From positions 124,001-188,000 of the forward strand of contig NZ_WEGJ01000005.1 in the NCBI RefSeq assembly GCF_009604385.1: a DNA stretch of 64,000 bases, given 5' to 3'. This document shows, piece by piece, positions 43,291 through 50,889 of this stretch (its first letter is position 1; every line of letters begins with the position of its first letter). Under the pieces are notes generated by a model. The model worked only from the letters and a program-made list of their open reading frames with translations, was not told the origin of the DNA and did not search any database. The DNA is from Streptomyces smaragdinus. Lineage in GTDB: Bacteria; Actinomycetota; Actinomycetes; Streptomycetales; Streptomycetaceae. The translations under genes and the position numbers were made by a program.

Positions 43291-43959
43291 TCAGCGGGAG
43301 GCGCACTCCACGTGGCCCCAGCCGCCGGCGTTCTTCGCGATGACGGTGCCCTGCCCGTACGACTTCCCGCAGTGGCACCAGCCGGGGAACCTGGCCTTCA
43401 CGGTGGCCGTGCGTGCCTTCTTCGCCGGCGCGCTCGTCGCCGACCCCGCCGCGGGCCGGGTGCGCGCCGCCTGCGGTACGGGCCGGGGCGAGCCGTACGC
43501 CGTGCCCGCGGCCTCCTGGCTGTCCGCGCAGTCGCTCGCCGCCTGGTCGGCCACCGCGTTGTACGGGTCGCCGTCCGTCTGATGCGCGCGCACGTGCACG
43601 ATCCGTACCTCGCGCCCGTCGAGGAGCTTGTCGATGGCCTGGATCAGCTCCAGATTCGCCACCGGCTTCCCGCCCGCCGTCTTCCAGCCGCGCCGCCGCC
43701 AGCCCGGCAGCCAGGTGGTGACCGCGTCCCGCGCGTACGTCGAGTCCATCCGGACCTCCAGCGCCGCCGCGGGGTCGGTGGCCTCCAGCAGCCGCCGCAG
43801 GGCGGTCAGCTCGGCGACGTTGTTGGTGGCCCGCCCCAGCGGACCGGCCTCCCAGCGGGCGACCTCACCGTCCGCCCCGGCCAGACACCAGGCCCAGGCG
43901 GCCGGCCCGGGATTCCCCTTGGCGGCACCGTCGCACGCCGCAACGCTCACATCGGACAT
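43291..43959 (-). CDS. Ribonuclease HI-like protein with C-terminal Cys motif
   Basis: A 222-residue protein. RNase H catalytic carboxylates are visible: Asp10 in ACDGAAKGNPGPAAWAW, Glu in NNVAELTALRRLL, Asp in VRMDSTYARDAV and the last Asp in AHQTDGDPYNAVADQAA. It degrades RNA in RNA-DNA hybrids. After an Ala/Pro linker, about 35 C-terminal residues (PGWCHCGKSYGQGTVIAKN, WGHVEC) look like a small metal-binding or nucleic-acid-binding finger not found in E. coli RnhA. It is convergent with the ABC exporter, 12 bases apart. Confidence 0.9.
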   Translation of the reverse strand: MSDVSVAACDGAAKGNPGPAAWAWCLAGADGEVARWEAGPLGRATNNVAELTALRRLLEATDPAAALEVRMDSTYARDAVTTWLPGWRRRGWKTAGGKPVANLELIQAIDKLLDGREVRIVHVRAHQTDGDPYNAVADQAASDCADSQEAAGTAYGSPRPVPQAARTRPAAGSATSAPAKKARTATVKARFPGWCHCGKSYGQGTVIAKNAGGWGHVECASR

Positions 43960-44003
43960 CCGGCGATTCTGTCACCCCCGGGGCTCGGGCCCGTACAGCG
44001 GTG

Positions 44004-44579
44004 TCAGACCTTCCGCCCCAGCAGCCCCAGCAGCCGGGTCTGGGCGTCCGCGTCCGGCGCCGTCGGCACCGCCGGGGCGAACATGCCGCTCGCCGCCAGG
44101 TCCGCCGCGTACGGGGTGGTCTCCCGGAGGCTGAACTCCGCCAGCTCCCCGGGCATCCGCTCGTCGGCGCCGATCGCCCGGGCCAGATCCCAGCCGTGCA
44201 CCGCGGCGTCCGTCGTCATCTGCGCGCAGTACGCCTCGCCCGTGACGTCGCCGAACGACAGGTGCACCTCGCGCTGCAGCGCCCCGGCGGCGGAGAACGC
44301 CGCCAGTGCCCCGGCCGCCGCCCGGTCCCAGGCGGCCACCGGATCGTCGCCCAGCAGATCGCCGTCGAACCGGTCGCCGACCTCCGCCGGCGTCGCGCCG
44401 TCCGTGACGATCGGCGGCACCCACAGCTGCTCCACCGTCAGATGATTGACCAGCTGCCGCACCGACCACTCGGTACACGGCGTGGCCGCGTCCCACTGGT
44501 CGGGGCGCACGGCGTGCACCCGCTGGGTGAAGAAGTCGAGGGCCTCGGCATGACGGCGCAGTGTCTCGTTCCGGGACAT
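44004..44579 (-). CDS. TIGR03086 / DinB-like metal-binding protein
   Basis: A 191-residue protein with the mycothiol-dependent maleylpyruvate isomerase N-terminal fold. Conserved blocks are WDAATPCTEWSVRQLVNHLTVEQLW and AAVHGWDLARAIGADERMP; the His residues are the usual metal ligands. Such proteins are thought to use mycothiol or bind metal, and the actual reaction is unknown. It is divergent from the DevS-like kinase. Confidence 0.88.
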   Translation of the reverse strand: MSRNETLRRHAEALDFFTQRVHAVRPDQWDAATPCTEWSVRQLVNHLTVEQLWVPPIVTDGATPAEVGDRFDGDLLGDDPVAAWDRAAAGALAAFSAAGALQREVHLSFGDVTGEAYCAQMTTDAAVHGWDLARAIGADERMPGELAEFSLRETTPYAADLAASGMFAPAVPTAPDADAQTRLLGLLGRKV

Positions 44580-44687
44580 GGGCCCGATTCTAGGAGCGGA
44601 CCCCGATAACGTAGGGATACCGGTGCGAACGGCGCGGGTTCACCACCTGACCGGACGACACGGCCGTACGCCGGCGGAGGGTGGGCG

Positions 44688-46427
44688 ATGGGTGCCGACA
44701 GGCGGCAGGACGCGGGGACGTTCCCCCGGCCGCAGCTCGATCAGCTGCTGGGCGAGCTGCAGTTGCGGACGGCCGAGGTGCGCGGCGCCCGCGACCGTAT
44801 CCACGGCCTGCTCGAGGCGGTCCTCACGGTGGGCAGCGAACTCGACGTCCGCCAGGTGCTGCGGCGCATCGTCGAGGCCGCGGTGGTGCTCGTCGACGCC
44901 GGGTACGGGGCGCTGGGCGTCGTCGGCGACCAAGGGACGCTCGCGCAGTTCGTCACCGTCGGCGTCGGCGACGAGGAACGCGCGCGGATCGACCGCGAGC
45001 CCGACGGCCACGGTCTCATCGGCGAGCTGATCCGCCGGCCCCAGCCGCTGCGGCTGGAGGAGATCGCCGACCATCCGGCGTCCGCCGGCTTCCCCGCCGG
45101 GCATCCGCCGATGCACTCCTTCCTCGGGGTGCCGATCCGGGTGCGCGACGAGGTGTTCGGCAACCTCTATCTGACGGAGAAACGCGGCGGCGGGACGTTC
45201 GACGGCGAGGACCAGGCGGTGCTCAGCACCCTCGCCGTCGCCGCCGGCGTCGCCGTCGAGAACGCCCGGCTGTACGAGCAGACGCGCCGCCGCCAGCGCT
45301 GGCTGGAGGCCGCCGGCGAGGTCACCAACACCCTGCTGTCCGGCGCCGACCAGTCCGTCGTACTGGAGCTGATCGTCGAGCGCACCCGCTACAACCTGGA
45401 CGCCGACCTCGGCACCGTCGCCCTCCCGGTCCCCGCGCCCGTCCCCGGCCCCGGTGCCCACCCCGGGGAGCTGCGCGTGGCCCTCGCGCTGGGCCTGGGC
45501 GGCGAGCGGCACGTCGGCCGGGTCATGGGCGCGCAGGGCACCCTCGCGGGGCTGGCGTACTCCACCGCGGAGCCCGTCAGCAGCCCCGACGTGGACACCG
45601 ACCCGCGCACCCGGTTCAGCCGGCTGCGCGGCGCCGGGCTGGGCGCCGCCGTCGCCGTCCCGATGGGCGGCGCGCACGGGCTGCGCGGCGTGCTGATGCT
45701 GGCCCGGGCCAAGGGCAAGCCGTCCTTCGGGGCGGACGAGACGGCCCCGCTGCTGGCCTTCGCCGGCCAGGCGGCCCTCGCCATGGAGCTGGCCGAACGG
45801 CGCAGCGACGCCGAACAGATAGCGCTCTACGAGGACCGCGACCGCATCGCCCGCGATCTGCACGACATGGCCATCCAGCGGCTCTTCGCCACCGGGATGA
45901 CGCTGCAGTCCGCCATGCGTTTCGTGACCTCGACCGAGGGCGAGGAGCGGCTGCTGCGCGCGGTCGACGACCTCGACGAGACCATAAAGATCATCCGCAC
46001 CACGATCTTCGGCCTGCGCGCCCACCAGCCGGGCCCGCAGCTGCGGGGCCTGCGGGTACGGGTGTTCCAGACCGTCGAACAGGCCGTCCCCGCCCTCGGC
46101 TTCACGCCCACGCTGCGCACCGAGGGCCTGGTCGACACCAATGTGCCGGCCGCGATCGCCGACCAGGTCGTCGCCGTCCTCGGTGAGGCCCTGTCCAACG
46201 CCGCCCGCCACGCGCACGCGTCGGCGGTCGGCATCGCCCTCACGGTGGGCGCCGACCAGCTCACCCTGACGGTCACCGACAACGGCGTGGGCATGCCCGA
46301 GCGGGGCCGGCTGAGCGGGCTGAAGAACCTCGCGGAGCGCGCGGGCCAGCTCGGCGGCGAGTCCCTGCTCTCCACCCCGGAGGGCGGCGGCACCCGGCTG
46401 GTGTGGCGGGTACCGCTGCCGCCGTAG
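44688..46427 (+). CDS. DevS/DosT-like GAF sensor histidine kinase
   Basis: A 579-residue soluble kinase. Two tandem GAF domains (about 50-200 and 220-375) are followed by HisKA_3 with phosphoacceptor His392 in RDRIARDLHDMAIQRLF and a HATPase (LGEALSNAARHAHAS, DNGVGMPERGRLSGLKNL). The first GAF contains GHPPMHSFLGVPIRVRDEVFGNLYLTEK, very close to mycobacterial DevS/DosT, whose first GAF binds haem and senses O2, NO or CO. Haem binding here is inferred from that similarity. GGAGGG precedes ATG 44688. The convergent gene is a DevR-like regulator. Confidence 0.92.
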   Translation: MGADRRQDAGTFPRPQLDQLLGELQLRTAEVRGARDRIHGLLEAVLTVGSELDVRQVLRRIVEAAVVLVDAGYGALGVVGDQGTLAQFVTVGVGDEERARIDREPDGHGLIGELIRRPQPLRLEEIADHPASAGFPAGHPPMHSFLGVPIRVRDEVFGNLYLTEKRGGGTFDGEDQAVLSTLAVAAGVAVENARLYEQTRRRQRWLEAAGEVTNTLLSGADQSVVLELIVERTRYNLDADLGTVALPVPAPVPGPGAHPGELRVALALGLGGERHVGRVMGAQGTLAGLAYSTAEPVSSPDVDTDPRTRFSRLRGAGLGAAVAVPMGGAHGLRGVLMLARAKGKPSFGADETAPLLAFAGQAALAMELAERRSDAEQIALYEDRDRIARDLHDMAIQRLFATGMTLQSAMRFVTSTEGEERLLRAVDDLDETIKIIRTTIFGLRAHQPGPQLRGLRVRVFQTVEQAVPALGFTPTLRTEGLVDTNVPAAIADQVVAVLGEALSNAARHAHASAVGIALTVGADQLTLTVTDNGVGMPERGRLSGLKNLAERAGQLGGESLLSTPEGGGTRLVWRVPLPP

Positions 46428-46433
46428 CCGGGC

Positions 46434-47147
46434 TCAGTGCGGCTGGTGCGCGCCGCTCTGCCGCGGGAAGGAGGCCTGGCTGGCCAGGACGGCGGCCTGG
46501 ATGCGGCGTTCCACGCCCAGCTTCGCCAGCAGCCGGGAGATGTGGTTCTTCACCGTCTTCTCCGACAGGTACAGCTGCTTGCCGATCTGCCGGTTGGTCA
46601 GCCCCTCGCCGATCAGCGCCAGGATCTCCCGCTCCCGCGGCGACAGCCCCGCCAGGGCTTCGCCGGCCGGCTCCGGCTCGGGTTCGCCGCCGCGCAGGGA
46701 GCTCATCAGCCGCGCCGTCGTCGCCGGGTCCAGCATCGACTGGCCGGAGGCGACCGTCCGTACCGCCGACACCAGGTCCGAGCCCTTGATCTGCTTGAGC
46801 ACATAGCCCGACGCCCCGGCCATGATCGCGTCGAGCAGCGCGTCGTCGTCGTCGAACGACGTGAGCATCAGACACGCCAGGTCCGGCATCCGCGAACGCA
46901 GCTCCCGGCAGACGCTGATGCCGTCGCCGTCCGGCAACCGCACGTCCAGCACCCCCACATGGGGCCGCAGCGCCGGGCCGCGGGCCAGCGCGTGGGCGGC
47001 GCTCGCCGCCTCGCCGACCACCGTGATGTCGGGCTCGGAGTCCAGCAGGTCGCGCAGACCCCGGCGTACGACCTCGTGGTCGTCGAGCAGGAAGACACGG
47101 ACCGGGTCGTCCGCGCTGAAGCGACGTGCCGGGATCGGTTGGGTCAC
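46434..47147 (-). CDS. NarL/LuxR-family response regulator, DevR-like
   Basis: A 237-residue regulator from GTG 47147 behind AGGAG. The receiver has [12 protein letters not shown], Asp68 in [11 protein letters not shown], and Lys in [11 protein letters not shown]. The LuxR HTH is [48 protein letters not shown]. The similarity to DevR/DosR is strong in both domains. It is convergent with, not downstream of, its probable kinase (6 bases apart), and divergent from an Rv1733c-type gene, which in mycobacteria belongs to the DosR regulon. Confidence 0.92.
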   Translation of the reverse strand: MTQPIPARRFSADDPVRVFLLDDHEVVRRGLRDLLDSEPDITVVGEAASAAHALARGPALRPHVGVLDVRLPDGDGISVCRELRSRMPDLACLMLTSFDDDDALLDAIMAGASGYVLKQIKGSDLVSAVRTVASGQSMLDPATTARLMSSLRGGEPEPEPAGEALAGLSPREREILALIGEGLTNRQIGKQLYLSEKTVKNHISRLLAKLGVERRIQAAVLASQASFPRQSGAHQPH

Positions 47148-47268
47148 GGTGGCTCCTCGGGGCGGATCGGGCCGGGGTCGGGCTCGCGCGCTTCAGCCGG
47201 CCGGGGCCGGCCCCGGCGTTGCCTCGTCGTTGAAGTGCTCCCGCACAGATCCTGGGCGGAAACACCCT

Positions 47269-47402
47269 TTCGGTCTAGGGCCGAACGGGTCCCCGATCGC
47301 GGCCGGCGGGGAGCTCACGGCGGGGCGGTGTCGCACCAAGTGTGTGTATTCGGTCTCTTTGAGGGGGACCGAGCTACCACCTCGGACTGCCCGGTGCGAC
47401 AC
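47269..47402. promoter_or_regulatory. Cluster of dyads between DevR-like and Rv1733c-like genes
   Basis: Three symmetric elements are present: TTCGG/CCGAA at 47269-47285, TCGGTC/GACCGA at 47350-47372 (with inner CTC-TTT-GAG), and a 10-bp GTGTCGCACC inverted pair at 47328-47337 and 47393-47402. The first two are DosR-box-like but with non-standard spacing. Confidence 0.45.
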
Positions 47403-47423
47403 TCGAATTGGGGAGCGTGGGCC

Positions 47424-48005
47424 ATGAAGACCAGACTGCTGATGTGGCGCTGGCGGAGCAATCCGCTCCGCCGGCGGTCCGACGTACTCGAGGCGTGGAT
47501 CGTGCTGGCGGCCGCCCTGTTCGCGGTCGTGGCCGGCGGGTCGGCGGGGATCGCGGCGGGCAGCGGCGTGCACGACTATCTGCTGGCGCAGGCGAAGGAC
47601 CGGCGCCAGGTGGGCGCGGTGCTCGTCGGGGACCCGGAGACGTCGCGGCCGGGTGCCGACGAGGTCCACCGGAGCAGGGAGCGGGCGACGGTGCGCTGGA
47701 CCGCCGCCGACGGCTCCGAGGTCACCGCCACCGCCCGGGTGCCGCGCGGGCTGCGCGAGGGCGACCGGGCGCGGGTGTGGACGGACACCGCCCGGCAGCG
47801 GATCGCCACGCCCCCGCCGGGCGCCTTCGACGCCGGGCTGCAGGGGGTGCTCGCCGGGGTCTCGTCGGCCGCCGTGATCGTGGCGCTCGCCTGGCTGGCC
47901 CGCCGGGTGGCCGGGGTGCGGCTGGACCGGGCGAGGCTGCGGACCTGGGAGTGCGAATGGGCCCGGGTGGGCCCGGAATGGCGGCGCAAGCGCGGCACGT
48001 GGTGA
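47424..48005 (+). CDS. Rv1733c-family membrane protein
   Basis: A 193-residue protein with two membrane helices (about 24-47 and 140-165) flanking a ~90-residue extracellular loop (RATVRWTAADGSEVTATARVPRGLREGDRARVW). The N-terminus WRWRSNPLRRRSDVLEAW matches the actinobacterial Rv1733c family. Rv1733c is a DosR-controlled dormancy gene in Mycobacterium tuberculosis, and here the gene is next to a DevR-like regulator. ATG 47424 follows GGGAG. The molecular role is unknown. Confidence 0.85.
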   Translation: MKTRLLMWRWRSNPLRRRSDVLEAWIVLAAALFAVVAGGSAGIAAGSGVHDYLLAQAKDRRQVGAVLVGDPETSRPGADEVHRSRERATVRWTAADGSEVTATARVPRGLREGDRARVWTDTARQRIATPPPGAFDAGLQGVLAGVSSAAVIVALAWLARRVAGVRLDRARLRTWECEWARVGPEWRRKRGTW

Positions 48006-48295
48006 GCGGCGCGTCCGGTGTACGGGTACGCGGAAGGGCCCGTGTCACGCAGCCCCGCGATCCAGCTCGCGAAGCCCGCGTCACACGGACCCGGGGAGGG
48101 CCGTGACGGCTGTTCGGGACGCGACGTCCGCCGACCAGGTCTTCGGCGGAGGCCACCGGCCGCCACGGCCACCCCGCGATGCAGCCTGCCCGCTCCCCGG
48201 CGGCCGGCACAGGGGCCGGGCGGGATACGGCGGGAGGGCCGAACGGCCCCCGTACGCCTGACCCGGCGCCCGGCCGACGCTTGCGGACACGACTC

Positions 48296-48340
48296 GGGCC
48301 GGTCCGGACGCACACCCCCCAGCAGCGTCCGGACCGGCCC
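48296..48340. terminator. 16-bp perfect hairpin in the 485-base gap 48006-48490
   Basis: GGGCCGGTCCGGACGC pairs perfectly with 48325-48340 around a C-rich 13-base loop. It probably terminates transcription from one or both convergent neighbours. I see no believable gene in the rest of the gap. Confidence 0.65.
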
Positions 48341-48490
48341 ATCCCCCCCCAGTGCCACGGATTGCCGAGGCCCGCCCAGCATGCCCGGCGGTGCGCCGGT
48401 GCGCATGGGGCCGAACGGCCCTCCCGGCGGCCCGTGCGGGGGCGCGCGACGCGATACGGGCGCACGCCCCCCGGGGTCGGCGGCCGTCGG

Positions 48491-49054
48491 TCAGCTGCGG
48501 CGCCGGCGGGCGTGCAGGACGCCGGCCACGCCGAGCAGGGTGACCCCCGTCCCGGCGGCGCCCAGGGCCACCACGGTGTCCGAGTCGCCGCCCGTACGGG
48601 CGAGTTCCTTCGCCGGCGGCGCGGCCGGTCCGCGGTCACCGGTGGACGGCGTCGGCGGCCGGTCCGGGGTCTGCGGCTGCTCCGGCTGTCCGGGCCGCTC
48701 CGGCGGGGTCTGCGGCTCCTCGGGTGTCGTGGGCTGCTCCGGCGGCTCCACGTTCCGTACCGGAGGAGCCGGCGGCTCCTCGCCCCGGCCGGCCTGGGCT
48801 CCCGGGCCGTCGTCGGACTCGGAGGAGATACCGATGCCGGACCCCTCGCCCGAGCCGGTCTCCGGCTCGCCCAAGTACCCGACCGCCGGGTTGTCCCGCT
48901 CACCCGGGACATGCGACTTGGCGGCGCCGGTACCGGCGGCGGCCGGGTCGCGGTCGGCGGAGACGGCCCATGCGGGTCCGGAGGCGATACAGAGGGCCGC
49001 CGCGCCGACGCACAGCACCTGCACGGGCCAACGGAGACCTGAAATGCGCTTCAT
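48491..49054 (-). CDS. LAxTG cell-wall-anchored protein
   Basis: The product is 187 residues from ATG 49054 (AAGGA upstream). It has a signal peptide (about 1-32), then a low-complexity acidic and Pro/Glu/Thr-rich stalk (TPEEPQTPPERPGQPEQPQTP). The C-terminal sorting signal is LARTG, a hydrophobic segment and an RRRRS tail. LAxTG is the motif of class E sortases in Streptomyces. No adhesive or catalytic domain is visible; it may act as a spacer or be degraded from a larger protein. Confidence 0.88.
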   Translation of the reverse strand: MKRISGLRWPVQVLCVGAAALCIASGPAWAVSADRDPAAAGTGAAKSHVPGERDNPAVGYLGEPETGSGEGSGIGISSESDDGPGAQAGRGEEPPAPPVRNVEPPEQPTTPEEPQTPPERPGQPEQPQTPDRPPTPSTGDRGPAAPPAKELARTGGDSDTVVALGAAGTGVTLLGVAGVLHARRRRS

Positions 49055-49234
49055 TCGCTGCTCGTTCCTTACGCAACAGAAACCTGCGGAACGCACAGCG
49101 TGTCCTACCGCCCGAGGGCATATGCCCGTTACTACGCCAGGCCGGGGGTAATTCAGATCACAGACAACTCTTCCGGATGAGGGGTCGCAGAAAACTCCGA
49201 AGACTTCTCCCTGCCCCCCTGTTACCCTGGTCGC

Positions 49235-49306
49235 ATGACGAACGTCAGGCCCCGTACCGGCACTGCTACCGCGCGAGCGACCAGCTCCTCGGTTGCCGCT
49301 GCCTGA
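49235..49306 (+). CDS. 23-residue leader peptide rich in Ala/Thr/Ser
   Basis: ATG 49235 to TGA 49306 encodes MTNVRPRTGTATARATSS followed by SVAAA. Six Ala codons are at positions 11, 13, 15, 21, 22 and 23. A TACCCT (TAnnnT) box 6 bases before the ATG suggests a leaderless start, common for attenuation peptides in Streptomyces. A Rho-independent terminator follows 11 bases later, ahead of an AlaRS-like gene. The peptide itself probably has no function beyond being translated. Confidence 0.6.
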   Translation: MTNVRPRTGTATARATSSSVAAA

Positions 49307-49330
49307 CGTCTCACCGCACGCCGGCGACCG
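49290..49330 (+). promoter_or_regulatory. Candidate antiterminator pairing of Ala attenuator
   Basis: CGGTTGCCG (49290-49298) within the leader can pair over 9 bases, one of them G-U, with CGGCGACCG (49322-49330). That second strand is the 5' arm of the terminator, so the two structures exclude each other. A ribosome stalled at Ala11-Ala15 would leave the first strand free. Confidence 0.45.
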
Positions 49331-49352
49331 GAAACGGATCGCCGGCGTTTTT
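49318..49352 (+). terminator. Intrinsic terminator in leader of AlaRS-like gene
   Basis: ACGCCGGCGA and its perfect complement (49339-49348) flank an 11-base loop and run into TTTTT. It lies 93 bases upstream of the gene it would control, not after one. Confidence 0.75.
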
Positions 49353-49444
49353 CGTGCTCAGCTCCGACTCGGCTTCTTTTCCGGTTCGTCGTATCAGCGT
49401 CATCGCCCATTTCTCGTACGAACCCGACCGGAAAGCGAACCGCC

Positions 49445-50629
49445 ATGAATTCCGAGCAGATCACCGACACCTTCGAATCCTTCTACCGGGACCGCGGCCA
49501 CCGCCCGATCACCGGCAGCACCCTGCTGCCCCCACCCGGCGACCCGGTGCTGTTCACCACCTCCGGCATGCATCCGCTGACCCCGTACCTGGAGGGCGAC
49601 CTCCCCCATCCGCTGGGGCGGCGGCTGACCAACGTCCAGCGGTGTCTGCGCACGACGGACCTCGACGAGGTCGGCGACAGCCGGCATCTGACGGTCTTCG
49701 AGATGCTGGGCTCCTGGTCGCTCGGCGACTACGGCCACGCGCAGAGCCTGCGCTGGGGGTACGAACTGCTCACCGACGGCTACGGGATCGACCCCGGCCT
49801 GCTGTACGCCACGGTCTTCGGCGGCGACGGACAGGTGGGCCCCGACACCGAATCCCTCGACACCTGGGACGAACTGGGCGTCCCGGTGGAACGTACGACC
49901 GAGGACAACTGGTGGTCCAACGGGCCCACCGGGCCGTGCGGTCCCGACTCGGAGATCTTCCACTGGACCGGCGACGGCCCGCCCGAGTCCACCCCGACCG
50001 GCGACGAGCGCTGGGTGGAGGTCTGGAACCACGTCCACCTGCGCTACCGCCGGCACGAGGACGGCAGCCTCACCCCGCTGCCCCGGCCCGGCGTGGACAC
50101 GGGGATGGGGCTGGAGCGGCTGGTGACGATCCTCCAGGGGAAGGAATCCGTGTACGGGACCGACCTGTTCGAGCCCTGGACGCGGCTGGTCCCGGGCCTG
50201 TGGGGGCCGCTGGACGAGCCGTCGCTGCGGCTGGTCCTCGACCATCTGCGGTCCGGGATCGTGGTGACGGGCGACGGCGTCCGGCCGTCGAACACCGGGC
50301 GGGGTTACGTGCTGCGCCGGCTGCTGCGGCGGGTGCTGACGGTGCTGTGGCGCGACGACCCCACGCGGACGCTCGCCGATCTGCCGCGGGAGCTGCTGGA
50401 GCACACCCTGGGCCACTTCCGGCAGGAGATGTCGCCGGACGAGGTGCTGCGGGTGCTGGCCGGGGAGGAGCGGCGGTTCCGCGGGCTGCTGGAGCGCGGC
50501 CGTACGGTGCTGTCGAGGCCCCGCTTCTCGGGCCGGGAGCTGACGCCGGAGGACTACGGCTATCTGCACGACACCCACGGGCTGCCGCGCGAGCTGGTGG
50601 ACGGGCTGACCGGCGGGCCGACGGTGTAG
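49445..50629 (+). CDS. Alanyl-tRNA synthetase-like protein lacking editing and C-Ala domains
   Basis: A 394-residue class II synthetase paralogue. AlaRS landmarks are in order: FYRDRGHRPITGSTLLP, FTTSGMHPLTPYLEG, EVGDSRHLTVFEMLGSWSLGDY, NWWSNGPTGPCGPDSEIFHW, WNHVHLRYRRHEDG, PGVDTGMGLERLV and RPSNTGRGYVLRRLLRR. It ends at YLHDTHGLPRELVDGL, exactly where AlaRS continues to the editing domain. A true AlaRS is about 890 residues. It could charge tRNA-Ala without proofreading or activate alanine for another purpose. Upstream is the putative attenuator. Confidence 0.88.
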   Translation: MNSEQITDTFESFYRDRGHRPITGSTLLPPPGDPVLFTTSGMHPLTPYLEGDLPHPLGRRLTNVQRCLRTTDLDEVGDSRHLTVFEMLGSWSLGDYGHAQSLRWGYELLTDGYGIDPGLLYATVFGGDGQVGPDTESLDTWDELGVPVERTTEDNWWSNGPTGPCGPDSEIFHWTGDGPPESTPTGDERWVEVWNHVHLRYRRHEDGSLTPLPRPGVDTGMGLERLVTILQGKESVYGTDLFEPWTRLVPGLWGPLDEPSLRLVLDHLRSGIVVTGDGVRPSNTGRGYVLRRLLRRVLTVLWRDDPTRTLADLPRELLEHTLGHFRQEMSPDEVLRVLAGEERRFRGLLERGRTVLSRPRFSGRELTPEDYGYLHDTHGLPRELVDGLTGGPTV

Positions 50630-50889
50630 CCGGCCGGGGGAGACGGCAGGGCCGTGTGGGGCCGGCCCCGCCGTCGTACCCCGGTGACACCGGGGGCGGC
50701 CCGAAGCGCGACGGGCTGGAAAACGGTAGCCGCGCCCCCGGAAGTCTGGCAAGTACGCGTCAAAACCATGGGCGACGACCGGCCACTCCCGCACCCCGGC
50801 GGCGCGTCAGGGATCCGTCAAAGGTCCGTCCGGCGCCGGGATCCGTCCGGTTCGTCCCGAAGTCGCGCCGTAGGCTTCGAGTGAGTGGA

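Noticed and set aside
47350..47372. Calling the dyad a true DosR box
   Set aside because: The symmetry is there, but the core differs from the known GGGACTnnnAGTCCC type and spacing, so it is reported only as a dyad.
48006..48290. A gene in the gap after the Rv1733c-like gene
   Set aside because: Frames on both strands are short or lack any recognisable domain or ribosome site.
48724..50889. Extension of kdpD 2.1 kb upstream to give a 1563-residue protein
   Set aside because: The extension is antisense to the LAxTG gene and out of frame with the AlaRS-like gene; KdpD homology starts at 50890.
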